DNA of 64,000 bases from Bradyrhizobium sp. SSBR45G (GCF_030159255.1 NZ_BSCT01000003.1:124001-188000); one strand, 5' to 3'. Counted from the first letter of the stretch, positions 52,038-61,532 are shown. Notes: generated by a model not told the origin, from the letters alone. A program made the numbers and translations.

Positions 52038-52155
52038 GATCTCAGGCAAGCGCGGACGCGGCGCTCCTGCGGGCGCTGCGGACCGGATGCAACCAGAACA
52101 ACGGCGCTCCCCGCCGGCCGCGTGCATGGGGACGCAAGCACGGGGAGGACGAGGC

Positions 52156-54435
52156 ATGAGCGAGCGCGCATTTGGCGGGACGATCGGCAGGACGATCGCA
52201 GGCTCCAAACCGTGGTGGCCGAAGCCGCCGCAGCCGCCCAAGGGGGCGCCGAACATTCTGGTGGTGCTGTTCGACGATGTCGGCTTCTCCGATTTCGGCT
52301 GCTACGGCTCGCCGATCCGCACCCCCGCGATCGACGCGCTGGCCGCGCAAGGCCTGCGCTATTCCGGTTTCCACACCACGGCGATGTGCTCGACCACGCG
52401 GGCGGCGCTGCTCACCGGCCGCAACCATCATTCGGTCGGCGTCGGCTGCCTCGCCAATTTCGACTCGGGCTATCCCGGCTATCGCGGCAAGATCGCGCGC
52501 GAGGCGGGGACCTTGGCCGAGATGCTGCGCGTCCATGCCTATCGCAACTACATGGTCGGCAAATGGCACGTCACGCCGCTGACCGAGAGCGGTGCGACCG
52601 GGCCGTTCGACGGCTGGCCGCTCGGACGCGGTTTCGATCGTTTCTACGGCTTCCTGGACGCCGAGACCGATCAATATGCACCGGAGCTCGTGCTCGACAA
52701 CACCCCGATCAGCCCGCCCGGTAGCTTCGCCGACGGCTATCATTTGACCGCCGATCTCGTCGATCAAGCCATCCGCTTCATCGCCGATCACACCGCCGAC
52801 CGGCCCGAACTGCCGTGGCTGACCTGGCTCGCGCTCGGTGCCTGCCACGCGCCGCACCAGGCGCCGCGCGACATCATCGAGAGCTACGATTCCGTCTTCG
52901 CCCATGGCTGGGATGTCGAGCGCGCGCAGCGGCTGTCGCGCCAGAAGGCGATGGGGCTGGTGCCGGACACCACGGACCTGCCGCCGCGCAATGACGGCGT
53001 GAAGGCCTGGGAGGCGCATTCCCTGGACGAGCGGCGCGTCTTCACCCGGCTGCAATCGGCCTTCGCCGGCATGCTCGATCACGCCGATCAGCATCTGGCG
53101 CGGCTGCTCGCCTTCCTCGACAAATCAGGCCAGCGCGACGACACGCTCGTCATCGTGATGTCCGACAATGGCGCCAGCCAGGAGGGCGGGCCGCTCGGCT
53201 TCGTCAACGCGATGGGGCCGTTCAACTTCAAGCCGGAGCCGATCGCCGAGAAGCTCGCGCGCATCGACGACATCGGCGGGCCGGACACGCATTCGAATTT
53301 CCCGCATGGCTGGGCGATGGCGTCAAACACGCCGCTCAGGCGCTACAAGCAGAACACCCATGGCGGCGGCATCCGCGATCCCTTCATCCTGTCATGGCCG
53401 CGAGCGATCGCCGCACGCGGTGACCTCCGCCACCAGTTCGTTCATGCCTGCGATCTGGTGCCGACCCTGCTCGACCTGATCGGCATCGACCCGCCGGCCA
53501 CGATCGCAGGCGTACCGCAGATGCCGCTCGAGGGCGTGAGCTTCGCCGCGTCGATCAACGATCCGGCAGCGCCGTCGAAGCAGGTCGCGCAATATTTCGA
53601 GATGTTCGGTCATCGCGGCCTCTGGCACGATGGCTGGAAGGCGGTGGCCTTTCATCCGACCGGCACGCCGTTCGAGAACGACAAATGGGAGCTGTTCCAC
53701 CTCGCGCAGGACTTCTCCGAGGCGCATGATCTTGCCGCCGCCGAGCCGGAGCGGCTCGCGACGCTGGTGAAGCTGTGGTGGGAGCAGGCGGAGGCGCATC
53801 AGGTGCTGCCGCTCGACGACCGCTTCGGCCCGCGCTTTGCCGAGAATGCCGCGCGCTTCCACGGCGCGCGCACCCGCTTCACGTTTCATGCGGGCATGGG
53901 CCATGTCCCCACCGACGTCGCCCCCGACGTGCGCAGCCGCGACTATCTGATCGAGGCGCATGTCGAGATCGATGTAGAGGGCGCATCCGGCGTGCTGATC
54001 GCCCATGGCGATGCGACCTCGGGCTACAGCCTCTACGTCAAGAACGGTCATCTCGTGCACGATCTCAATATCGGCGGCCGCCACGAGATCGTCAGCTCGA
54101 CCCGCCCGGTGTCGGCGGGAGTGCATCGCCTCGGCCTGCGCGTCGCGCGTCTCAGGCGCGAGAGCGAGCCGGCCAAGGGCGCGCGCACCGGCTTCAGCCG
54201 TTACACGCTGCTGATCGACGGCGAGGAGGCCGGCACGCTGACGACGCAGCTCGCCTTCCACACGTTGATCTCCTGGTCCGGCCTCGACATCGGCCACGAC
54301 CGCGGCAGCCCGGTGTCGGACTACACGGCGCCGTTCGCGTTCACCGGGCGGCTCTCGCACGTGACGGTGACGATGCAGGACGAGCAGAGCCTGGACGGCG
54401 AGAGCGTGGGCAACGCGGAGATGGCGCGGCAATAG
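52156..54435 (+). CDS. Arylsulfatase-family protein with CSTTR active site
   Basis: A 759-residue sulfatase of the alkaline-phosphatase superfamily, hydrolysing sulfate esters. NILVVLFDDVGFSDFGCYGS holds the metal-binding Asp residues. The formylglycine motif is Cys78-Ser-Thr-Thr-Arg82 in MCSTTRAALLTGRNHH, where most sulfatases have C-x-P/A-x-R. VGKWHVTP, HAPHQAPRD, IVMSDNGASQEGG and GGGIRDPFILSWP follow in normal order. After about residue 560 comes a jelly-roll-like C-terminal domain (residues 590-750, YSLYVKNGHLVHDLNIGG). No signal peptide is seen, so it may act in the cytoplasm. GAGGAC/GAGGC precede the ATG. Probably repressed by the TetR protein. Confidence 0.9.
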   Translation: MSERAFGGTIGRTIAGSKPWWPKPPQPPKGAPNILVVLFDDVGFSDFGCYGSPIRTPAIDALAAQGLRYSGFHTTAMCSTTRAALLTGRNHHSVGVGCLANFDSGYPGYRGKIAREAGTLAEMLRVHAYRNYMVGKWHVTPLTESGATGPFDGWPLGRGFDRFYGFLDAETDQYAPELVLDNTPISPPGSFADGYHLTADLVDQAIRFIADHTADRPELPWLTWLALGACHAPHQAPRDIIESYDSVFAHGWDVERAQRLSRQKAMGLVPDTTDLPPRNDGVKAWEAHSLDERRVFTRLQSAFAGMLDHADQHLARLLAFLDKSGQRDDTLVIVMSDNGASQEGGPLGFVNAMGPFNFKPEPIAEKLARIDDIGGPDTHSNFPHGWAMASNTPLRRYKQNTHGGGIRDPFILSWPRAIAARGDLRHQFVHACDLVPTLLDLIGIDPPATIAGVPQMPLEGVSFAASINDPAAPSKQVAQYFEMFGHRGLWHDGWKAVAFHPTGTPFENDKWELFHLAQDFSEAHDLAAAEPERLATLVKLWWEQAEAHQVLPLDDRFGPRFAENAARFHGARTRFTFHAGMGHVPTDVAPDVRSRDYLIEAHVEIDVEGASGVLIAHGDATSGYSLYVKNGHLVHDLNIGGRHEIVSSTRPVSAGVHRLGLRVARLRRESEPAKGARTGFSRYTLLIDGEEAGTLTTQLAFHTLISWSGLDIGHDRGSPVSDYTAPFAFTGRLSHVTVTMQDEQSLDGESVGNAEMARQ

Positions 54436-54477
54436 ATTCGCCAAACGAGCGCGAACTGATTCGCCGTTTCGCTCGAC

Positions 54478-55455
54478 TCAATCGCTGACATAAATGAACG
54501 TCTGGGAGAAATCGCCGGCCCGCGCCTTTCGTTCGTCGACGAGAACGCGGTAGGTCTGCGCATCTCCCCAGCGGAACTGGTCAGGGATGTACCCGATGCT
54601 CAATAGCGAGCACCAGTGCTTTGCCTCCTGTTCGGGGCCCGGTTGCGGCTTCGGCGTCCTGAACGGCGCCATCATGCGCTCCAGCAGCGACTTGCGCGCC
54701 GTCGCGGCAGCATATTCCGCCATTGTGCTGGCAGCCTCGACCTGTGCGTCGTTGATCTGGTCGTTCCGAGGCAGTCCGAACATCCGGCTCTTGTCCTCGG
54801 GGATGATCTGCGGCGTGCGATCGAGCAGCAGGTCGCCCAGGTCGAGCCCGTCCATTCCCGGCACTTGATACCAAGGCGTGTCGATCTCGCCGGCATTGCC
54901 CATGGGAACGCTGAGACCCAATTCGAACGAGACGCTGTAGGGCACAGCACGTTTGAACTCGTTCGGCACGGTGATGCCTTGCGGCAGCTGTCGTGGCCTC
55001 AGCTCGGGTCTGTCGCCATTGAAGAACAGCGTCCGGTTCGGTGAAGCATCGGGGTCGCCCTCCTCGATGCTTCCCGTCGTGGTGCCCAGGAAGAAGTAGA
55101 TCCATCCGCGGCGCGGCACCGGCCAGTCGATGCCGCCGGGCAGGGTGGAGAGATCGATCTGAGCGAGGAATGCCAGCGGCTGACCATTGTGAGATGGCCA
55201 TGCAAGCCGATCAGGCATGTCGGGCGCTGCAATCAGGCGCGAGGCGCCGAGCGCAAAGGGCTGCGTCTGGGGCGCAAGACGCATATTGGCCACCGGAGCA
55301 GCGGAGGTCGAGATCCAGCGTGAGAACTCATCGATCGCCGCCTCCGTTGGCAGCGGCAAGTCCGGTTCGCCATCGGCGAGTTCACGGGCTTCCTCCAGGC
55401 AGGCGTTCCTGACCGCCGCATACAGGTCCGCCCGCAGGCGCTCGAGCTCTCCCAT
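54478..55455 (-). CDS. DUF1963 (YwqG-like) protein
   Basis: A 325-residue protein of the DUF1963/YwqG family. Recognisable parts are MPDRLAWPSHNGQPLAFLAQIDLSTLPGGIDWPVPRRGWIYFFLGTTTG, the family core, and a C-terminal LLSIGYIPDQFRWGDAQTYRVLVDERKARAGDFSQTF with the W-G-D motif. The N-terminal 50 residues are helical and less conserved. Members are soluble and have no known activity. It is convergent with the sulfatase (42 bases). Confidence 0.8.
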   Translation of the reverse strand: MGELERLRADLYAAVRNACLEEARELADGEPDLPLPTEAAIDEFSRWISTSAAPVANMRLAPQTQPFALGASRLIAAPDMPDRLAWPSHNGQPLAFLAQIDLSTLPGGIDWPVPRRGWIYFFLGTTTGSIEEGDPDASPNRTLFFNGDRPELRPRQLPQGITVPNEFKRAVPYSVSFELGLSVPMGNAGEIDTPWYQVPGMDGLDLGDLLLDRTPQIIPEDKSRMFGLPRNDQINDAQVEAASTMAEYAAATARKSLLERMMAPFRTPKPQPGPEQEAKHWCSLLSIGYIPDQFRWGDAQTYRVLVDERKARAGDFSQTFIYVSD

Positions 55456-55722
55456 CGATATTTCCCCCTGAGGCCGTGACGCGCCGTCCTGCGTGCAGAC
55501 CGTGCCACCCGCATGAGGTTGGGTGTCGAAATTCGGCCGGCAGCGTTCGCTCCGATGCTCTCAACGGAAGCGCGTCGGCGTACGCCGCGCCGATATCGAC
55601 GCGCATGTGCACGATCAAAGATCGGGCAGGATAGGTTCAGATTTCATGGATCAGTCAAGACATGGGAGCCGAGCATCGAAGGAGAGCACCCGGAACGATT
55701 GTAACCGGGCGCTGCTCAGCTC

Positions 55723-58700
55723 TTACTCCGCCGCTTCCTTCACTGGTCCGGCCGACGCGGTCTCGGTCTCATGCTCGATATGCGTGCGGCCCCAGCGCGA
55801 GAAGGCGTTGTTGACCTTGTCGAGATAGAGATAGATCACCGGCGTCGTGAACAGTGTCAGCATCTGGCTGACGATGAGGCCGCCGACCATGGCGTAGCCG
55901 AGCGGCTGGCGGATCTCCGAGCCGGTGCCATTGCCGAGCATCAGCGGCACGCCGCCGAGCAGGGCGGCCATCGTCGTCATCATGATCGGACGGAAGCGGA
56001 GCAGGGCGGCCTGCCGGATCGACTGCTCCGGCGCCAGGTGCTGGTCGCGCTCGGCGGCGATGGCGAAGTCGACCATCATGATGCCGTTCTTCTTCACGAT
56101 GCCGATCAGCAGAATGACACCGATCAACGCGATCAGGCTGAACTCGTAGCCGAACGCCATCAGGATCGCGAGCGCGCCGACGCCGGCCGAGGGCAGGGTC
56201 GACAGAATCGTGATCGGGTGGATGTAGCTCTCGTAGAGAATGCCGAGGATCAGGTAGACGACGACGAGCGCCGCCAGGATCAGCAGCGGCACGGTCGACA
56301 GCGACTGCTGGAACGCCTGCGCGGTGCCCTGGAAGCTCGAATTCAGGGTCGAAGGCGTGCCGAGCTCGACCATCGCGCGCTGCACCGCGTCGGTGGCCTG
56401 GCCGAGCGCGACGCCCTGGGCGAGGTTGAAGCTGATCGTGATCGACGGGAACTGGCCCTGGTGGCTGATCGATAGCGGCTTGACCGGCACGGTGGTCCAG
56501 CTGGCGAAGGTCGACAGCGGCACCTGATCGCCCGTCGTCGGCGACTTCACGTAGATCTTGGTGAGCGTGTCGAGATTGCCCTGCAGCTCGGGCAGGATCT
56601 CCAGGATCACGCGGTAGGAGTTGAGCTGGGTGAAATATTGCGCGACCTGGCGCTGGCCGAACGCATCATACAGCGTGTCGTCGATCAGCTGCGGCGAGAT
56701 GCCATAGCGCGAGGCGGTGTCGCGGTTGATGGTCAGCTGAACCGTGGTGCCGTCGGCCTGTTGGTCGGTGGCGACGTCGCGCAGTTCGGGCAGCGAGCGC
56801 ATCTTCTGCAGGATCTTCGGCGCCCATTCATTGAGCTCGGCGAGATTGGGGTCCTGCAGCGTGTACTCGAACTGGGTGCGCGACGGACGGCCGCCGAGCC
56901 GGATGTCCTGCGCCGCCTGCATGTAGAGCCGCGCGCCCTCGACCTTCTCGAGCTGCGGCCGCAGGCGGGCGATGATCTGCTGCGCCGTCGCGTCACGCTC
57001 CTCGCGCGGCTTCAGGGTGATGAACATGTTGCCGTTGTTGCCGGCGCGGCCGGAGCCGCCGATGTTCATCGCGAGGCTGGCGATGTCGTGATCGGCCATC
57101 ACGATCTTGGCCAGCGCCTCCTGGCGCGACTGCATCGCCTTGAACGAGATGTCCTGCGACGCCTCGGAAGTCGCGGTGATCAGGCCGACGTCCTGCTGCG
57201 GGAAGAAGCCCTTGGGGATCAGGATGAACAGGTAGACCGAGAGCCCGAGCGTGGCAAAGAACACCATCAGGGTCGTAAAGCGCCAGCGCAGCGCCAGATC
57301 GAGGCCTCTCTCGTAGGCGCGCAGCATCGCGTCGAACGCGGCCTCGCTCCACTGGTAGAACCGGCCGTGCTGGGCGGCGTGCTCGTTGCGCAGGAAGCGC
57401 GAGGCCATCATCGGCGTCAGGGTCAGCGACACGATCATCGAGACGAAGATGGTCATCGTCAGCACGACGGCGAACTCGCGGAACAGCCGGCCGATGATGC
57501 CACCCATCAACAGCAGCGGGATCAGCACCGCGACCAGCGAGATCGAGATCGAGACGATGGTGAAGCCGATCTCCTTGGCGCCCTTGTAGGCGGCGGCCAT
57601 CGGCGTCTCGCCTTCCTCGACGTAGCGCGAGATGTTCTCGAGCATGACGATGGCGTCGTCGACCACGAAGCCCACCGCAATGGTCAGCGCCATCAGCGAC
57701 AGATTGTCGAGCGTATAGCCGACGCCCCACATCATGGCGCAGGCGCCGAGCAGCGCCAGCGGCACCGTGATGGTCGGGATCACGGTGGCCCAGAAGCTGC
57801 GCAGGAAGATGAAGATGACCATCACGACCAGGAAGATGGTCAGGATCAGCGTGAACTGCACATCCTCCACCGCGGCGCGGATGGTCGTGGTGCGGTCGGA
57901 GATGACGTCGATCTTGATCGCGGGCGGGATCGCCGCGACCAGCCGTGGCAGCAGCCCCTTGATGCGGTCGACGGTCTCGATGACGTTGGCGCCGGGCTGC
58001 TTGAAGATCACCAGGAACACGCCGCGCTGGCCGTTGGCCCAGGCCGCCTGCTTGGCGTCCTCGGCCGCCGACACCGCCTTGCCGATGTCGCGGATGCGCA
58101 ACGGGCCGCCATTGCGGTAGGCGATGATGACGTCGTTCCAGTCCTTCGCCTCGGTCAGCTGGTCGTTGGCATAGATGGTGTAGGCGCGCCGTTCGCCGTC
58201 GATGTTGCCCTTGGGCGCGTCGACGGTGGTGATCGCGATCTGGCTGCGCACGTCCTCCAGCGACAGGCCCTTGGCGACGAGCTTGGCCGGGTCGATCTGG
58301 ATGCGGATGGACGGCTTCTGCTGGCCGCCGATCACGACCTGGGCGACGCCCGAGATCTGGCTGATCTGCTGCGCGAGGCCGGCGTCGACCGCGTCGCTGA
58401 CGGTGGTCAGCGGCAGCGTCTCCGAGGTCGCCGACAAGAGCAGGATCGGCGAGTCGGCCGGATTGACCTTGCGGTAGGTCGGCGGCGACGGCAGGTTCTT
58501 CGGCAGCTGGCCGGAGGCGGCGTTGATCGCGCCCTGGACGTCGTTGGCGGCGCCGTCAATGTTGCGGTTGAGGTCGAACTGGATCGTGATCGCGGCGGTG
58601 CCCAGGTAGCTGGTCGAGGTCATCTGGGCGATGCCGGGGATCTGGGCGAACTGCCGCTCCAGCGGCTGGGCCACCGAGGTCGCCATCGTCTCGGGACTGC

Positions 58701-58869
58701 CGCCCGGCAGGTTGGCGGTCACCTGGATGGTCGGGAAGTCGACCTGCGGCAGCGGTGCAACGGGCAGCAGGGGATAGGCGACGAGGCCGATGAACAGGAT
58801 GCCCGCCATCAGCAGCGAGGTGCCGATGGGGTATTTGATGAAGGGTGCCGAGATGCCGCCGCCGTTCAT
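55723..58869 (-). CDS. RND multidrug efflux permease (HAE1 type, MdtB/MdtC-like)
   Basis: A 1048-residue inner-membrane proton antiporter of the HAE1 RND family. The first helix block is followed by the porter domain. The proton-relay Asp pair is in VGFVVDDAIVMLENISRYVEEGE of helix 4, and the motif GGTGSEIRQPLGYAMVGGL-like end is present. The NIDGAANDVQGAINAASGQLPKNLPSPPTYRKVNPAD region is diagnostic of the MdtB/MdtC/MuxB group. Length is normal. Its ATG overlaps the adaptor stop by four bases. The usual outer-membrane partner gene is not in this unit. Divergent MarR probably represses the pair. Confidence 0.93.
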   Translation of the reverse strand: MNGGGISAPFIKYPIGTSLLMAGILFIGLVAYPLLPVAPLPQVDFPTIQVTANLPGGSPETMATSVAQPLERQFAQIPGIAQMTSTSYLGTAAITIQFDLNRNIDGAANDVQGAINAASGQLPKNLPSPPTYRKVNPADSPILLLSATSETLPLTTVSDAVDAGLAQQISQISGVAQVVIGGQQKPSIRIQIDPAKLVAKGLSLEDVRSQIAITTVDAPKGNIDGERRAYTIYANDQLTEAKDWNDVIIAYRNGGPLRIRDIGKAVSAAEDAKQAAWANGQRGVFLVIFKQPGANVIETVDRIKGLLPRLVAAIPPAIKIDVISDRTTTIRAAVEDVQFTLILTIFLVVMVIFIFLRSFWATVIPTITVPLALLGACAMMWGVGYTLDNLSLMALTIAVGFVVDDAIVMLENISRYVEEGETPMAAAYKGAKEIGFTIVSISISLVAVLIPLLLMGGIIGRLFREFAVVLTMTIFVSMIVSLTLTPMMASRFLRNEHAAQHGRFYQWSEAAFDAMLRAYERGLDLALRWRFTTLMVFFATLGLSVYLFILIPKGFFPQQDVGLITATSEASQDISFKAMQSRQEALAKIVMADHDIASLAMNIGGSGRAGNNGNMFITLKPREERDATAQQIIARLRPQLEKVEGARLYMQAAQDIRLGGRPSRTQFEYTLQDPNLAELNEWAPKILQKMRSLPELRDVATDQQADGTTVQLTINRDTASRYGISPQLIDDTLYDAFGQRQVAQYFTQLNSYRVILEILPELQGNLDTLTKIYVKSPTTGDQVPLSTFASWTTVPVKPLSISHQGQFPSITISFNLAQGVALGQATDAVQRAMVELGTPSTLNSSFQGTAQAFQQSLSTVPLLILAALVVVYLILGILYESYIHPITILSTLPSAGVGALAILMAFGYEFSLIALIGVILLIGIVKKNGIMMVDFAIAAERDQHLAPEQSIRQAALLRFRPIMMTTMAALLGGVPLMLGNGTGSEIRQPLGYAMVGGLIVSQMLTLFTTPVIYLYLDKVNNAFSRWGRTHIEHETETASAGPVKEAAE

Positions 58870-60035
58870 TCCTGCCGGACCTTCGCTGCCGCCGGCTCCG
58901 TGCTGGCCACCGCGGTGGTCACGACTGAGCCTGGCTGTACCTTGAATTGACCGCCCGTGATCACCTGCTGGCCCGGGGTGAGGCCCTCTTCAATGACCGT
59001 GCGGCCATCGATCGAGGCGCCCACCTTCACCTTGCGCAGCTCGGCTTTGTTGTCCGGACCCACGGTGTAGGAGTAGAGCCCGTTGGTGGAGTGCTGGACG
59101 GCATCGTCGGGGACCACCGTGGCCTCCTTGAGCGTCCGCACCAGGAGCCGCGTCGAGACGGATTGTCCCGGCCACAGCGCGTGCTCCTTGTTGTCGAACA
59201 CCGCCTTCAGCCGGATTGTTCCGCTGGTCGTGTCAACCTGGTTGTTCACGACCATCAGCTTGCCTTCGGCCAGCTGTTTCTTGCCATCGGTGGTGAACGC
59301 GATCACCTTCAGGGGCGCGACCTTCTGCGCCTCGTTGATGTAGGGCAGCTGCTCCTCGGGGGCAGTGAAGATCACCGCGATCGGCTCGATCTGGGCGATC
59401 GAGACGATGCCGGTCTGGGTCGACGCATTGACGATGTTGCCGACGTCCACCAGGCGCAGGCCGGCCACGCCCGAGATCGGCGCCTTGACCTGGGTGTAGC
59501 TGAGCTGGGTCTGGGCATTGGCGATCGCGGCGTCGTCAGCTGCGATCTGTGCCGTCAGCTGTGCGACGGTGGCGCGTTGGGTGTCCTGCTGCTGCCGCGT
59601 CGCAAACTCGCCGAGCTTGGTAGTGCGCTGCAGATCGAGATTGGCGTTGTTGAGATTGGCTTCGTCCTGCGCGCGCTTGGCCTTGGCCTGGTCGAGGGAG
59701 GCCTGGAACGGCCGCGGATCGATCTCGACGAGGAGATCGCCTTCATTCACCAGCTGGCCTTCGGTAAAGGCGATCTTGTCGATCTGGCCGTCGACGCGGG
59801 TGCGGACCTGGACGGTATTGAAGCCCTGCACGGTGCCGAGGCCGCTGAGGAAGACCGGGAAGTCCGTCTTCTCGACCGGCACGGTCGATACCCGAACCGC
59901 GGGCGGCCGGGCCGATTTCTGCGCGGCGGCCTTCTTCGCTGCATCAGCGTCCTGAGACCGCTGCCAGCCGTAATAGCCGGCGCCGCCGAGAGCCGCGACC
60001 AGCAGGATCCATGTGATGGTTCGTGATGTCTTCAT
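58866..60035 (-). CDS. RND periplasmic adaptor (MdtA-like, membrane fusion protein)
   Basis: A 389-residue membrane-fusion protein. A signal-anchor helix (TSRTITWILLVAALGGAGYYGW) is followed by a lipoyl-like domain, VQVRTRVDGQIDKIAFTEGQLVNEGDLLVEIDPRPF. A long alpha-helical hairpin (LDQAKAKRAQDEANLNNANLDLQRTTKLGEFATRQQQDTQ) comes next, and then the beta-barrel and membrane-proximal domains (PGQSVSTRLLV, VVPDDAVQHSTNGLYSYTVG). It joins the RND pump to an outer-membrane channel. The start at 60035 gives the signal anchor. The permease gene overlaps its stop. Confidence 0.92.
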   Translation of the reverse strand: MKTSRTITWILLVAALGGAGYYGWQRSQDADAAKKAAAQKSARPPAVRVSTVPVEKTDFPVFLSGLGTVQGFNTVQVRTRVDGQIDKIAFTEGQLVNEGDLLVEIDPRPFQASLDQAKAKRAQDEANLNNANLDLQRTTKLGEFATRQQQDTQRATVAQLTAQIAADDAAIANAQTQLSYTQVKAPISGVAGLRLVDVGNIVNASTQTGIVSIAQIEPIAVIFTAPEEQLPYINEAQKVAPLKVIAFTTDGKKQLAEGKLMVVNNQVDTTSGTIRLKAVFDNKEHALWPGQSVSTRLLVRTLKEATVVPDDAVQHSTNGLYSYTVGPDNKAELRKVKVGASIDGRTVIEEGLTPGQQVITGGQFKVQPGSVVTTAVASTEPAAAKVRQE

Positions 60036-60118
60036 GCTGGCCCATATGCTGAGGCAGACAGAATAACCGGTCTTTAAATCCATTCCCAGCGGCCCAGATA
60101 TAGTATGCACGCACTTAA

Positions 60119-60130
60119 TGTGTAAACACA
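60119..60130. promoter_or_regulatory. Candidate MarR operator
   Basis: TGTGT-AA-ACACA is an interrupted palindrome within the 169-base gap between the divergent adaptor (start 60035) and marR (start 60205). MarR proteins bind such short symmetric sites. Upstream of it lies an AT-rich stretch (TTTAAATC, AGATATAGTATGC) that may hold a promoter. Confidence 0.45.
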
Positions 60131-60204
60131 CGAGGGCTTGGCCGAACCTAAACAATTGGCAAGCTTCGCGGTGCGATCAACAGACTTCACGGGAGGTCAC
60201 GGCC

Positions 60205-60666
60205 ATGTCGCTGGACGACAGACGTCAGCTGATCGCGCAGCTTGTCGAAAGCTCACGCATTCTGCGCAACTATATTGATCACCGTGCCAAGCAGCGCGGC
60301 ACCACGCGCGCGCAATGGGTTGTGCTGTTTCGGCTCCGCGCGCAGGAAGGAATGTCACAGGTCGATCTCGCAGATGTGCTGGAGCTGCAGCCGATTTCGC
60401 TGGTGCGCCTGCTCGACCGGCTGGTGGAGCAGGGATTGCTGGAGCGCCGGCACGATCCGAGGGACCGGCGGGCGAATCGGCTGCACCTCACGAGCGCGGG
60501 CCGCAAGCTCGTCGATGATCTCGATGAGCTGCGTGACGCGATCGCCGGCGACGTGCTGCACGACGTCCCGGATGCCGCGGTGGCGACCAGCCTGGCGACG
60601 CTGCAGGGGCTGAAGCAGCGCATCAAGTCGCTGTCCGAGCCGCGGGCTGGCGCCGTCGGCAAATAG
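60205..60666 (+). CDS. MarR-family transcriptional regulator
   Basis: A 153-residue winged-helix repressor. The sequence RDNYIDHRAKQRGTTRAQWVVLFRL-like part (ILRNYIDHRAKQRG, then TRAQWVVLFRLRAQEG) is the typical MarR start. The recognition helix is QVDLADVLELQPISLVRLLDRLVEQGLLERR and the wing is HDPRDRRANRLHLTSAGR. GGGAGGTCAC precedes the ATG. It faces the RND pump genes and is the likely repressor of them, released by an aromatic or xenobiotic ligand. Length is normal. Confidence 0.9.
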   Translation: MSLDDRRQLIAQLVESSRILRNYIDHRAKQRGTTRAQWVVLFRLRAQEGMSQVDLADVLELQPISLVRLLDRLVEQGLLERRHDPRDRRANRLHLTSAGRKLVDDLDELRDAIAGDVLHDVPDAAVATSLATLQGLKQRIKSLSEPRAGAVGK

Positions 60667-61035
60667 CCGATCCCTCGGTCCACGAAAACGGAACTCCGAT
60701 CCTGAGTTGTGCGGTGGAACGCCGACATCCTCCGTGCGAAATCACGCGCTTCACTAGCCGTTTCCCATCATATCCCATCATCGACGCGGCAAGCCGTGTC
60801 CTTGCGCCCGCCGGTGCCGGCCGTGGCAGCAATGCGCCGCCTCGTCGTCCGCGCGAACGCCGCGATCCGACCTAATGTCGCCGTCTTGTCGGGCCCGATG
60901 AGAGCTGATTAGAACCGGATCAGTCCGACGGCCGCGATGCCGGCTACGGACCATCGGTCAGATTTCAACCCGGCAGGCTGCGTCGTCGCGATGGCGACGA
61001 GACGCATGCAACGACAACGCGATGTGGAGCGGACG
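60667..61035. other. Gap without supported gene
   Basis: 369 bases between marR and the 86-aa gene. A short TATCCCATCATC-type AT-richer patch at about 60760-60785 is the only compositional feature. I see no gene, tRNA or repeat. Confidence 0.5.
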
Positions 61036-61296
61036 ATGGAAGAGTTGAACGGAAAGATGCTCGCGTGCCAGATCCTGGTCACGGGTCTGATCGCGCGCGT
61101 GGCCAATGAGCAGCGCGACCCCTTGCGCTTCCTGACCGATTTCCGCGACGAGATCAGGGCCGTCGTCAACGGCGTGCGCATCGCCGGCACCGACGATTCC
61201 GACCGCGTGCGCCGGATCGCGGTGCAGACCGTGGATGAACTGTTCTCGCTGATGAAGCCGCCGAGCAGCGACGAGCCGGCCGGTCCCTCGACTTGA
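61036..61296 (+). CDS. Conserved small protein, unknown (86 aa)
   Basis: An 86-residue soluble helical protein, MEELNGKMLACQILVTGLIARVANEQRDPLRFLTDFRDEIRAVVNGVRIAG followed by RVRRIAVQTVDELFSLMK and a Pro/Ser tail. The ATG at 61036 has GGAGCGGACG upstream; an in-frame extension to 60937 adds Arg-rich residues of doubtful origin. The amphipathic pattern ILVTGLIARVANEQRDP...FRDEIRAVV suggests a dimerising helical bundle. I do not recognise a named family. It stands alone upstream of the siderophore receptor, 236 bases away. Confidence 0.65.
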   Translation: MEELNGKMLACQILVTGLIARVANEQRDPLRFLTDFRDEIRAVVNGVRIAGTDDSDRVRRIAVQTVDELFSLMKPPSSDEPAGPST

Positions 61297-61336
61297 GGTG
61301 AGGCGCTTCGACAACAGCGCGAGTGAAATCGCGCTG

Positions 61337-61411
61337 TTTAGAACGATTTCAAGTTCCTCTTCGTTATTAGTTGGCGCATTTAGAATTGTTTTGATCTGGA
61401 ACTATTCAAGG
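61337..61411 (+). promoter_or_regulatory. Candidate Irr (ICE) boxes upstream of siderophore receptor
   Basis: Three sites resemble the rhizobial iron control element TTTAGAA-N3-TTCTAAA. Site 1 is TTTAGAACGATTTCAAG (61337-61353), site 2 TTTAGAATTGTTTTGAT (61379-61395), site 3 around GGAACTATTC (61395-61411, with the GAA-N3-TTC core). The left half TTTAGAA is perfect in the first two; the right halves are weak. Irr, and possibly RirA or Fur, would tie the receptor to iron status. Confidence 0.5.
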
Positions 61412-61532
61412 CCAAATTAGGGCTCCTCAAATTGACCCCCTGAAACGCCCCCGATACCAACGTCACATCGTTGCAACGCGAATGATCCGCGTCAGCGACG
61501 TGGAATGAAAAATCTGGGGCGCGTGAAGATAA

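Noticed and set aside
56638..58950. 770-codon plus-strand frame opposite the RND permease
   Set aside because: Same antisense effect: Arg/Asp/Gln/His-rich product without any family feature, while the minus strand encodes a complete RND pump.
61389..61402. FixK/FNR box upstream of the siderophore receptor (TTGATCTGG...)
   Set aside because: Only the left half TTGAT matches; the right half is AACTA instead of ATCAA.
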